DNA from: Leguminivora glycinivorella
Taxonomy: Eukaryota > Arthropoda > Insecta > Lepidoptera > Tortricidae
Length of the DNA: 64,000 nt
Reading direction: 5' to 3'
NCBI RefSeq assembly: GCF_023078275.1
Contig: NC_062976.1
Location: 3,596,001 to 3,660,000 of the forward strand
Shown here in pieces: positions 54,602-64,000 of this stretch. Every line of letters begins with the position of its first letter. Position 1 is the stretch's first letter. The notes beneath the pieces are model-generated. The model searched no databases. It was not told the origin of the DNA and was given only the letters and a program-made list of their open reading frames with translations. The position numbers and the translations under genes are program-made.

Positions 54602-57600
54602 GGGGCATTTCACGCCAAGCGGGCCAGGAAAATGGAGTCATGTTTCAGAATTTGTTGAAATTTGGCATAGTTATACTGCTCAATATTCTGAATAGATGTA
54701 CATTTTTATTTTTTTTGTATTCGTTTCCGTTTCCGGTTTATAAGCATTCAAAAAAATGAAAAAATTGGAGAACTGCATTTTTCAGAAGCTGTTGCTGCTG
54801 TTACAAAAAATTGATAAATAATTTTGGTGATTTTTTACAGCTCTTAAGTTGTTGTTTTTTGTGTTTATAATAATTTTGAATTTTATTGATTTTTTCATAT
54901 AAAAAATCTGAATTAATTTTTTTAAATGTAATTTGCGGGAAGTTCGGTATTTTTGAAAAAATATTTTTTTATCTTAAAACGTGGCTTATTGTTCATATAA
55001 AATGCACAAAAAGTTTGAGAATGGGATCTGCATTGGTTTTGGAGCTACATGAATTTAGGTGTAGAGGTGCCGCTCTGAACGCCATACTGGCGACTGGCTT
55101 AGGTTGATTAACGTACAAGTGAATAATTTATAAAAACGTTTTATTCTAATATGAATGTGCGTTACATCAACAGTTTTATGTAAGGTCATATGTAATATGA
55201 TAGTATTGATAGTACTTATATTTTAAATGAAAAACAGTCATTATTTTTAACCTTTAATTTCTAATCAAATAGCAACAAATAGGTACCTAATTAAGATATT
55301 ATTTCGACACTTTAAAAATTTTGTGATTTTCACTGTAACTTGTTCGTCTCACTATAAGATAATTAGACCGCCTGTTGTTACCTAGTTTTAATCATATTCA
55401 TATTTATTTTAGCGTGGCATGACCATTCTCGAGAACTGGCGCAGGTAAGTACTTGTAGTACGGTACTTCGCGGTCCACAAGGCAGTATTGAAGAGCAAGT
55501 TGCTGGTGAATAATCCTGGCTACGAGATTATGTCTGTGCAAGTACTCACCGTTAGCAAGATGAGAACAACCGGAGATGATATGCCTGAGTGACTCACCGG
55601 GACCGCGGCATGCCCGACAAATGTCGACCGTACCGTCCTTCAGGATATATTTCCGGTAGTTGTTCCTCATCATAACTTCGACCGCAATTGCACAGGCAAA
55701 ACCCTCGGTTTCTCCGAAGAGATCCCCGAATCGTAACCAGTTCACCGATGCGGGCAGGTCTACATCGGGTCCCGTGAGGTCCTTGTAGAACCGCCCGTGT
55801 AGCTATTTGCTCTCCCATACCGCCTTGCGGTCCGCAGTACTTAGTACCACAGGTTTGCGTCAGTTTTCTTTCGCCAAGGAGAGCGGCGTGAGGTTTCCGT
55901 CTTCTGCCACCACATCACGATGTATCCCACACTCGTTGTTAAGGAAGTAATTCCTGAGATTGTACACCTCACGGTTGTGGAGATTTTTGGCATTTAGTAA
56001 GCCGCGACCTCCACACTTCCGTGGGATGTACAATCTCATAACAGACGAGCGCGGGTGTAACATACGGTGTGTGGTAAGCAGTAAGCGGACCCTCCGATCC
56101 AGGGCGTCCAGCTCGGTCTGTGTCCACCTTAGTATGCCAAAGGAGTATGTGTGTAGAGGCATTACCCAGGCGTTAAAGGCGCGCACTTTGTTGCCTCCTG
56201 ACAAAAGACTCTTAAAGACTTTTGTGAGCCGACTGAAAAAGCGCTCCTTCACCGACCGTCTTATGCCAACATCCTCAATACCCAACGACTGTGACATACC
56301 AAGGTCTTATAGGTTTCTGATTCAGAGATAGATCTGAACGACATCGTCTCAGAAAGTTGTAAATTTTCTGAATTTACAACCTCCCTCCGCTGTACATGCA
56401 TAACCGCACACTTATCGACACCAAACTCCATTCTGATGGCGGTACTGAAAACTTCTGTGGTTTTCAATAGCACCATCAGATCTTGGGTGTTCGGTCCAAA
56501 TAGTTTAAGATCGTCCATGTACAGAAGGTGAGAGATGAATTCACCCTCTCTCCGAAGCCGGTAACCTAGCCCAGAATCCTTCAGCAGGGTGCTGAGGGGA
56601 TTCAGAGCTAGGCTTCTGCCTCACCCTGGAATATTCGTCGCTCAATCCTTATGAAGTTCTGCGGACCAGGGGGGCCATCCCTACCTCCTGGTTGACGAAG
56701 GACTGTGGTCCACTGCCTCATACATGCGGCCAGGAAGGATATTAGAGCTGCATCAAGTTTATACAGCTCCAATATCCGCCTCAGCCATGAGTGAGGCACC
56801 GAATCATAGGCCTTCTTATAGTCAATCCAAGCGGCCGAGATGGCCCCCTTGTTCCGCCGAACTTGTTGGCAGATGGTCATGTCTATGAGGAGGAGCTTTT
56901 TAGTACCACGGGACCCAACCCTACATCGATTTTGAGCGGTGGCCAAAATGTTGTTAGCGACAATATGCGCGTTAATTTTTGCTCTCAAAATGGATGTAAG
57001 GAGCTTGTACAGTGTAGGCAAGCATCTAATGGGTCTGTAGTTTTTTGCTTCCGTGGTACTACCGGACTTATAGAGCAGGAAGGTAACACGTACCAGTTGT
57101 TAGGGAAGGTGGGAGATGTATTTATTAGTTTATTAGTCAAAAATTCCGAGAATTTCATGAACACACTTGAAAACCACCTAACCATTCCACCCTACGCCTT
57201 CGCCAGTATGGCGTTCAGAGCGGCACCTCTACACCTAAATTCATCTAGCTCCAAAACAAATGCAGATCCCATTCTCAAACTTTTTGTGCATTTTGTATGA
57301 ACTATAAGCCACATTTTAAGATAAAAAAATATTTTTTCAAAAATACCGAACTTCCCGCAAATTACATTAAAAAAATTTAATTCAGATTTTTTATATTAAA
57401 AAAATCAATAAAATTCTAAATTATTATAAACACAAAAAACAACAACTTAAGAGCTGTAAAAAATCATTAAAATTATTTATCAATTTTTTTTTGTAACAGC
57501 AGCAACAGCTTCTGAAAAATGCAGTTCTCCAATTTTTTCATTTTTTTGAATGCTTATAAACCGAAAACGGAAACGAATACAAAAAAATAAAAATGTACAT

Positions 57601-57694
57601 CTATTCAGAATATTGAGCAGTATAACTATGCCAAATTTCAACAAATTCTGAAACATGACTCCATTTTCCTGGCCCGCTTGGCGTGAAATGCCCC
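54602..57694. mobile_element. 3.1-kb element with about 490-bp terminal inverted repeats
   Basis: Arms 54602-55093 and 57200-57694: GGGGCATTTCACGCCAAGCG at the left, CGCTTGGCGTGAAATGCCCC at the right, matching inward to CGCCATACTGGCG. The 2.1-kb interior contains a decayed R4-type reverse transcriptase. No clear target duplication is seen (TCAGATGA left, ATTGAGTC right). No transposase is recognised. Confidence 0.8.
55390..57140 (-). pseudogene. Decayed R4/Dong-type non-LTR retrotransposon coding region
   Basis: Minus-strand fragments in shifting frames. 57100-56600: KNYRPIRCLPTLYKLLTSIL, then AWIDYKKAYDSVPHSWLRRI (RT). 56530-56250: LLYMDDLKLFG (catalytic YMDD). 56297-55860: thumb region VKERFFSRLTKVFKSLLSGG and LYIPRKCGGRG. 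55640-55404: CCHC finger CRACRGPGESLRHIISGC and YKYLPAPVLENGHATLK, the start of a restriction-like endonuclease region. At least four frame changes, and both protein ends are missing. The R4 clade is by eye. Confidence 0.75.
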
Positions 57695-57904
57695 ATTGAG
57701 TCAAATGGTTCCAGACAGTGTGCCAGAGGTTAATAATAGTGATTACGCACTGTCGTCTAGACTAGCGATTTAGCATAATATTCAGAAACTCAGTTCAATG
57801 CGAGAGAAATATTTCAGGCAAATAATAACAGGGTGGTAAAGGGTTACCTGAGCATTTTTTTTTCTTTTGCCAATAAAACAATTTTGATTGTTTCTAGAGC
57901 TCCT

Positions 57905-58100
57905 GGTCGTGACCGTGTTTCGTGTACCCGTAGCCGAATCTCCGTTGCCGTGTTACTCGGCAACGCGCAACGGAGATCCGCTCCGTTTGCTCCGTGTGAT
58001 TCGGCTACGTGTAATTAAGATACGTAGCTACGTGTACACGGAGATACGTATCTTATTTATACGTAGATCGGATCCAGTCGTGACCGTGACGTTTAGTGTA
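57905..58100. repeat. CpG-rich palindromic repeat D, copy 1
   Basis: GTAGCCGAATCTCCGTTGCC, TCGGCAACGCGCAACGGAGA, AGATACGTAGCTACGTGTAC. Shares words with 59270-59460. Confidence 0.45.
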
Positions 58101-58228
58101 GATTTTATGCGTGTCACTAAGACCCCCGAATGTAATGCAAGGGGCGAGTTTTTAATTTCAGTTTCCATATTTTTGCATTTTAAATAAAGTTTTAAGAGTG
58201 ATCAAAAATAATAAGATGCAAATATTAT

Positions 58229-58450
58229 CATCATCATCATCATCATATCAGCCGAAAGACGTCCACTGCTGGACATAGGCCTCCCCAAAGATTGCCACAA
58301 TGACCTGTCCTGCGCCACCCGCATCCAGCGGACTCCTGCGACCTTCACCAGGTCATCAGTCCACCTTGTTGGGGGCCTACCCACGCTTCGCCTTCCGGTA
58401 CGCGGTCGCCACTCGAGAACCTTTCCGCCCCAACGGCCATCGGTTCTACG
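58229..58450 (-). mobile_element. RTE 3' end, 222 bp, 12-bp target duplication
   Basis: Flanked by TGCAAATATTAT at 58217-58228 and 58451-58462. On the minus strand encodes GRRSVGRPPTRWTDDLVKVA, GVRWMRVAQDRSLWQSLG and GRLSAD, ending in a (TGA)n tail, the usual RTE C terminus and tail. Confidence 0.85.
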
Positions 58451-58462
58451 TGCAAATATTAT

Positions 58463-59269
58463 TTTGGAGGCAAAAATAATAGACCAGTACAAATTGTAAA
58501 AGATGTGTATCAAAAGAATTCGCGTATAATCAACGTATAAAAAAATAGGTAAAATTCTAATTTTCATTCACATGACACAGACTATAATTAATCAACTTTT
58601 TTTAAATAATCTAACATGTACAGTCAGCGTCTTATAGTTGGTAGTATCCGAAGTAGTCAAATAGTTTGTTATTTTTGCTTTCACTTAACTTCACAAACAA
58701 TAGGAACACATGGTACTTAACAGGTAAATCCCAAAGCCTTGAAGGTATTTATTATCAATGGCCCGCAAACTATTGTTTGTTATCTTTATCTGCACGTGCA
58801 ACTATTTCTTAGTATTTTCACCGACGAAAGACGGTTGTCCAGCCAGTAATAATATTTATGAACAACGGTGTATATTATTATTTCACTTAAAATACTTTTA
58901 AATTGTTGAATTGGTCTACCTGTAGCATTTCTTACTAGGGAGTAAATATTAATTAGAGATATTAATATATTTATTTGGATGGACTTTCATATTCATCGAC
59001 ATCCCCAAGTAGGTACCTAGTACCTACCTGAGGTGCGATTTTTGATTCTCATCGGGTGGCTTATTTCGTACTAAATAGTCATCGGCTGCATACAAAACAA
59101 GGCACCGGTGAGATTCAAAAATCCCACCAATACCACCTCTGGTTTGTTTTGTACAAACTCATAATGTCTGGTTATCAGAGAACAGAATAATACCAATATG
59201 TAATTACTTAAAAAACATCTGGAATCAAATCAATGCAAAGACCACGAGTATAACACATAATGCGAAGGG
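58463..59269. other. AT-rich intergenic DNA, no gene recognised
   Basis: No conserved frame. GTACAGTCAGCGTCTTATAG at 58618 looks like a common short-repeat end, unpaired here. Confidence 0.4.
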
Positions 59270-59460
59270 TCCGTTCGACACTTACAAGCTCTCTTTCAAC
59301 AACCGAGCGGAGCGGAGCCGAAGCCGAGATTCGCGGGAACGTAGCCGAATCCAGAAACGGATACGTATCTTTGACGTGACCGTGTAGTACGGGATCTTAG
59401 CACCGCCGGTGCTAAGGCTACGTAGCTACGGTTCCGCGTGTAACACGTATATCACAAGCC
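59270..59460. repeat. CpG-rich palindromic repeat D, copy 2
   Basis: AACGTAGCCGAATCCAGAAA, GGATACGTATCTTTGACGTG, CACCGCCGGTGC, GCTACGTAGCTACGGTTCCG. Confidence 0.45.
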
Positions 59461-59514
59461 CTAATACAATACAACAGTATAATATAATATATATATTCGT
59501 AATTAGTGTCGATT

Positions 59515-59765
59515 TATAACTTAACCACAAAATTAAATTTTTGAAAAAAACCTCGACATAGTAGACCGATTATCATGAACCATAGCTAAGAACGGGAGTG
59601 TTCTTGTCGGGAGTGATTAGCTCAGCTTTTAAACAAAAAAACTAAATCTAAATCGGTTCATCCGTTCGGGAGCTACGATGCCACAGACAGACACACACAC
59701 AGATAGACAGACAGACACGTCAAACTTATAACACCCCGTCGTTTTTGCGTCGGGGGTTAAAAACA
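59515..59765 (+). repeat. Dispersed repeat E, copy 1
   Basis: AAACTAAATCTAAATCGGTT, CATCCGTTCGGGAGCTACGA, CAGACAGACACGTC, AACACCCCGTCGTTTTTGCG. Second copy at 61375-61590. Confidence 0.75.
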
Positions 59766-60384
59766 GCCTTGACTATAAAATAGGCGCCAGGAAATTGCAA
59801 GATACTGATAAGTTGATAACTATAACTACCACTTATTTAATGGCAGTTGGCAGTGAAGTGCACTTAATCAAGTGGCATGCTTTATAATGGCAGTTAGGTA
59901 AGTACTTCAACTGTTTTTATTATATTTAGGTATCGTATACCTATTTGGTACTAGCCGGGGACTTTTAGAAAGTATTTCCCCATAACATGACCGAGATTAG
60001 CACGTATCGTACCTAATGTACCTACACTGAGAGAAAATACAACCAGTTTTCATGTTCGTTCAACAAGTTTTTTGGTTAAAATAGCGCCTACGTACTCTTT
60101 GGTTCAAACAACAAGCTACTTGTCATTTGAATCGGCAATATATTTGAATCAACAAGTCGATTTTATAAAAACAACCTGACACATATTGTTTTAAACATAC
60201 GTTTGGCTGATTCAAACGGATAAACCGCAACAAGTCGAACTTGTTAAATTCACAATGAAAATTTCTCTCAGTGTAGTATTTTATGGTATAGGAAGTAAAA
60301 CAAGCAGATAAATCGCTTGATAGTAATTCCATTTACCTATCTGCTTATCATCGATCATATCGGTCCGGAGACACCCCAAGCGAC
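59766..60384. other. AT-rich intergenic DNA; inverted pair around 60028-60275
   Basis: CACTGAGAGAAAATACAACC (60028) and TGAAAATTTCTCTCAGTG (60257) are near-inverse, with CAACAAG words between, suggesting a 250-bp MITE. Confidence 0.5.
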
Positions 60385-60500
60385 AGATCTGGATATCTAT
60401 CTCTATCGCTCGTGCGTATTGGCGCGACAGAGCCAGACTACCTTTCGCGGCGTTTCGTTTTCGTTTCGCGTCGCAGAAATGCCATTCGGCTACGACACGC
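60385..60500 (+). mobile_element. Diverged CCGAATGGCA element, partial
   Basis: GGATATCTATCTCTATCGCT, TATTGGCGCGACAGAGCCAG, GAAATGCCATTCGGCTACGA. The left end is missing. Confidence 0.65.
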
Positions 60501-60532
60501 TGTAATCTAATGTATGCTCTATACTAGCTTTT

Positions 60533-60575
60533 GCCTGCAGCTTCGCTCGCGTTAGAAAGAGAAAAAAAGTAACCT
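60533..60575 (-). mobile_element. Lep1/Helitron-like 3' end fragment
   Basis: ACTAGCTTTTGCCTGCAGCT then TCGCTCGCGTTAGAAAGAGA. Truncated. Confidence 0.6.
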
Positions 60576-61114
60576 ATGAAATCTTTCCATGCCGTTCCTT
60601 TTTGTACACACGTCTTGGGGTGACGTCTAGCGCCATCTACCGACAGACTATTACATCTTGTAACGGCACTGGAGTCTCAAGTTATATTGAGAATTCACCA
60701 GTAACAATGTGCTAACCCATACTAAATTATTATTATTTTTTTTTTTTCCTTTAATATAAAAATGTTTAGAATCGTTAGCAGACGTTTCTGCTTAATAAAA
60801 ATTAATATAATAAAATAAAATAAAACTTTTCGAAGCGGCGCGAATGTTGACATCGTTGAAAATATGGCAGATTTTGTGGGGCAATGTTCCCAATCAAAAA
60901 TGAGTCGTCCGATGACCTGTTTTGTTGACAAACGCGTTGGCAAGGTGCCTGAATTGATGATAGTGATGATGGGTGCTGGCGCCGATGTGAGTCGGCGAGT
61001 CTGATTTATTTAATGTTGTACACACACATTTATTTTAGATTTAGGATTTTTTATGTACCTAATTACTTCTGAGAATCCATTTCGATTCCAATAGAATAGG
61101 AAAAGTGTGTCCTT
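60576..61114. other. AT-rich DNA, no gene recognised
   Basis: Contains a T-run at 60731 and GCGCCATCTACCG at 60630. No family-supported coding frame. Confidence 0.4.
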
Positions 61115-61256
61115 TAGTCCGTTTTCACATTATCCGATCCGATATCGGATGTCGGAAGGATTTCTATAGAAAAAATCCAAGATGGCGCCTGTAATGTATG
61201 GGATATCGGTCCGACATCCGATATCGGATCGGATAATGTGAAAACGCACTTAAGGT
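61115..61256. mobile_element. Complete 140-bp MITE (CACATTATCCGATCC ends)
   Basis: GTTTTCACATTATCCGATCC at the left and GGATCGGATAATGTGAAAAC at the right, with GATATCGGATGTCGG mirrored inside. Partial copies at 878-935 and 22722-22812. Confidence 0.85.
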
Positions 61257-61374
61257 TTTGTTCCTTTAAATCCGTTATACCTACATGAACCCTTTAATTT
61301 GCACAAACAACTTAAATAATAGTCGTGCGTTCAAGCTTTTTCGCTACTAAATATATCTACAAAACAATTGGTCA

Positions 61375-61590
61375 GCAGATAACCACAAAATTAAAATTTT
61401 GAAAAAACCCCCGATTTTCATGAAACATAGCTAAGAATACTCCCGACTAACTCAGCTATCAAATAAAAAAACTAAATCTAAATCGGTTCATCCGTTCGGG
61501 AGCTACGATGCCACAGACAGACACACACGCAGACAGATAGACAGACACGTCAAATTTATAACACCCCGTCGTTTTTGCGGCGTTTTTAAC
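61375..61590 (+). repeat. Dispersed repeat E, copy 2
   Basis: Same words as 59515-59765. Its (GACA)n tract differs in length. Confidence 0.75.
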
Positions 61591-61817
61591 TTTTTTTTTT
61601 TTTAAATCTTTTATTTTATAGAGGCTTCCGTACACTCGTGGTGACGATGCCAGCCTCATAGGAGATTTCACATGTGTACCAAACGCTCAGATCTTAGTGC
61701 GAGATATTTTTTAAAATACGTAAATATTTTCTCAACCTCTTTTGACAAGGCTGTGAAAGCCAGATATTTAGCGATAAGGCACTATCTAAAAAACAGCCTT
61801 GTTTTAACAAGAGGGAC

Positions 61818-61950
61818 TAAGGGCCAGTTGCATCAAACCATCTCTGTCACCTTTAAAGCGATCGTTGAGTAAATGTTATGGGAAGTTCCATAGACGTTTG
61901 CTGCGTGACGATGATGTGTCTGTCAAATGTGGTTGATGCAACTGGCCCTT
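61818..61950. mobile_element. MITE copy (GGGCC-GTTGCATCAA family), best preserved
   Basis: AAGGGCCAGTTGCATCAAAC and GTTGATGCAACTGGCCCTT, long near-perfect terminal inverted repeats. Confidence 0.8.
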
Positions 61951-62430
61951 AAGTTAGATGTTGTATGCCTTGTCATGTCAAGTTAAAGTTTAATCGCAGG
62001 TAGGGTAAGATTTCAACACAATTAAACTGTTTATTTAGGTAAATATTTGAACCTGTTTTGTGTCACGCACTCGTACTAAGAATATATTTTTAGCACAATT
62101 CAACAAATCATAAAATCGCGAGAAAAAGTCATAACACTGATTCACATGGCAAATAAACATCTTACTTTTTAATGATCCATGCGAAACAGCTTACATTATA
62201 TATTAATTACCCTAGAACCCATCTATTTCACTGACAATAAGGTTATATTTTGAACGTACATATTATTTATTTGTTTGCCTATGCGTCGACATATTATGAG
62301 TCAGCTGTAACTAATGAAACGATAAAAATAAGAATGCAATATGTGTAAAGAATTATCTATAATCTTATGATTATTTATTTAAATTACAATAAGGTTGATT
62401 CCTTTAATAAAACGTATGGAATGGTGTATT
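61951..62430. other. AT-rich DNA, no gene recognised
   Basis: Nothing supported. Confidence 0.4.
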
Positions 62431-62780
62431 ATACAGCGTGTATTTTTGATATTACCACATAATGAAAGGGTCATTAGTAAAAGCCCTATGGAACATATTT
62501 TCATATGATTTAATTAAAAAATACTATTTTTATTTTTTCATTCAAAATATAGCAATTTATTTTTGTTCAACGACTTGATTTGCCGTAAAAACTGTCAATT
62601 AGTCTTCCAGATGTCAAATAGTTGCACGCACACATTGCTGGCCAATATTTTTCAAAAATTAATTACGCTCTAGTAGTTAGGACCAAACTTACCTATAATA
62701 ACTTGTTGTATGGGTTCTTAGCACTAAAACCTTGGTCTGGTTAAAGTTTGAGGTAATATCAAACATACACGCTGTATAAT
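62431..62780. mobile_element. 350-bp MITE (TATACAGCGTGTATTTTTGA ends)
   Basis: TATACAGCGTGTATTTTTGA TATTACC at the left, GGTAATATCAAACATACACG CTGTATA at the right. A TA boundary fits Tc1/mariner-type targets. Confidence 0.7.
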
Positions 62781-63260
62781 CTCACGATTTTACAAGCCAC
62801 AGCTGTAATATGATCAGTTGACCTGTCATTGATTAATTTGTTTACAAACAACTGTGTGAGGTTATATTATGATCGATTTTATTTTCGTGGTATTTTTATT
62901 TTAAACTCATGTCATATCGTATGATATATGATTTAATACATTAATTCAGAGAATAAATTGATGAGTAATTAAAATGGTATGCTTAGATAATATATAAAAT
63001 TACATATGTACTTACACGAAAATATTCTATAATTATTGTTAAATTTCATAAAGGCCTACTTACCCTTCGGGTTGGAAGGTCACAACGCACATATGGAATA
63101 TGTTCTTAATGTGACCCTTGACTGGACTGCGATACGTTTGAAGGGCCATGGGACCAGTACGGTACGCTTAGATACCATACCGAGATATGCTATAGTCATA
63201 AATATCTAGTAACAGAGTACTTTCCATTGCCACTTAACGGACTTACCTAAACTTAACGGA
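62781..63260. other. AT-rich DNA, no gene recognised
   Basis: Nothing supported. Confidence 0.4.
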
Positions 63261-63820
63261 TTTTTAGGGTTCCGTAGTCAACTAGGAACCCTTATAGTTT
63301 CGCCATGTCTGTCTGTCCGTCCGTCCGTCCGTCCGTCCGTCCGTCCGTCCGTCCGTCCGTCCGTCCGCGGATAATCTCAGTAACCGTTAGCACTAGAAAG
63401 CTGAAATTTGGTACCAATATGTATATCAATTACGCCAACAAAGTGCAAAAATAAAAAATGGAAAGAAATGTTTTATTAGGGTACCCCCCCTACATGTAAA
63501 GTGGGGGCTGATATTTTTTTTCATTCCAACCCCAACATGTGATATATTGTTGGATAGGTATTTAAAAATGAATAAGGGTTTACTAAGATCGTTTTTTGAT
63601 AACATTAATATTTTCGGAAATAATCGCTCCTAAAGGAAAAAAAACTGCGTCCCCCCCCCTTTTGACCCATATGATAAAAAATCACAAAAGTAGAACTTTA
63701 TAAAGACTTTCTAGGAAAATTATTTTGAACTTGATAGGTTCAGTAGTTTTTGAGAAAAATACGGAAAACTACGGAACCCTACACTAAGCGTGGCCCGACA
63801 CGCTCTTGGCCGGTTTTTTA
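63261..63820 (-). repeat. CCGGCCAAGAGCGTG element, minus copy
   Basis: Begins TTTTTAGGGTTCCGTAGTCA and ends GACACGCTCTTGGCCGGTTT. Full length, inverted relative to 41904. Confidence 0.8.
63307..63366 (+). repeat. (GTCC)n microsatellite
   Basis: About 13 GTCC/GTCT units inside the minus copy, the complement of the (GGAC)n at 42371. Confidence 0.95.
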
Positions 63821-63969
63821 CAACAATGGTAATGCATGTTAATCTTTAAAGCTATTTAAAATTGGATCTGTGTTAATTTCAGTGGCGCCCTAATTCCAAA
63901 TAAGTTTAAAAATACATTTGGATTTGTTTACACACACACTTGTTTAAAAATACAAGTGTGGATATATCA

Positions 63970-64000
63970 GGCCCCGTAGCCGAATGGCATTTCTCCGACG
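63970..64000 (-). mobile_element. CCGAATGGCA element cut by the window end
   Basis: CAGGCCCCGTAGCCGAATGG followed by CATTTCTCCGACG, identical to the start at 14930. It continues past 64000. Confidence 0.75.

Overview
The window is a gene-poor, transposon-dense piece of a lepidopteran (moth or butterfly) nuclear genome. This is inferred from intron-split insect genes, TTAGG telomere-type words, several copies of a Lep1/Helitron-like repeat ending in CTAGT, CR1/Jockey, R4, RTE and Penelope-type retroelement pieces, and many short inverted-repeat elements of types common in Lepidoptera. No prokaryotic features are present.

Two conserved host genes lie head to head. HEATR1 (UTP10/BAP28 family, SSU-processome ribosome biogenesis factor) is on the minus strand, four coding exons between 31898 and 23863, intact, 2095 codons. 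Ppt2 (palmitoyl-protein thioesterase 2, lysosomal alpha/beta hydrolase) is on the plus strand, exons from 34014 to 46529. Its third intron is swollen to about 8.6 kb by nested transposons. Its fourth exon is followed by five further near-identical exon copies in tandem (43995-44991), and none of the six copies is fully intact for the ancestral exon. A tRNA-Gln(CTG) gene sits in the next intron.

Layout: 1-1130 dispersed repeats. 1290-1925 a 120-bp tandem repeat that stays open in one minus-strand frame. 1926-11052 one GC-hairpin satellite (unit about 105-112 bp, each with GGGGGGCGAAGCCCCCC-type hairpins), broken by two independent non-LTR retrotransposon insertions (2600-3935 and 4032-8351). 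11.4-12.2 kb a long inverted-repeat element. 12.2-16 kb unique AT-rich DNA plus SINE-like repeats. 16.1-17.2 kb a 1.07-kb insertion flanked by 10-bp direct repeats and carrying a TTAGG-rich minisatellite. 17.7-18.2 kb three tandem copies of one inverted-repeat element. 19-23 kb MITE-like elements and a Penelope-like fragment. 23.8-31.9 kb HEATR1. 32-33.5 kb palindromic and hAT-like elements in the intergenic gap. 34-46.5 kb Ppt2. 46.5-64 kb repeats, including a 3.1-kb element with about 490-bp terminal inverted repeats around a decayed R4-type reverse transcriptase, and two short RTE 3' ends with clear target-site duplications.

Inside Ppt2 intron 3, on the minus strand, I also find an unlisted four-exon small gene candidate (43.5-38.3 kb). 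Its splice phases agree, apart from two one-base homopolymer losses, and it is probably the accessory gene of a large, decayed DNA transposon. The same kind of one-base homopolymer loss appears in Ppt2 exon 4, so assembly error should be excluded before either is called a pseudogene.
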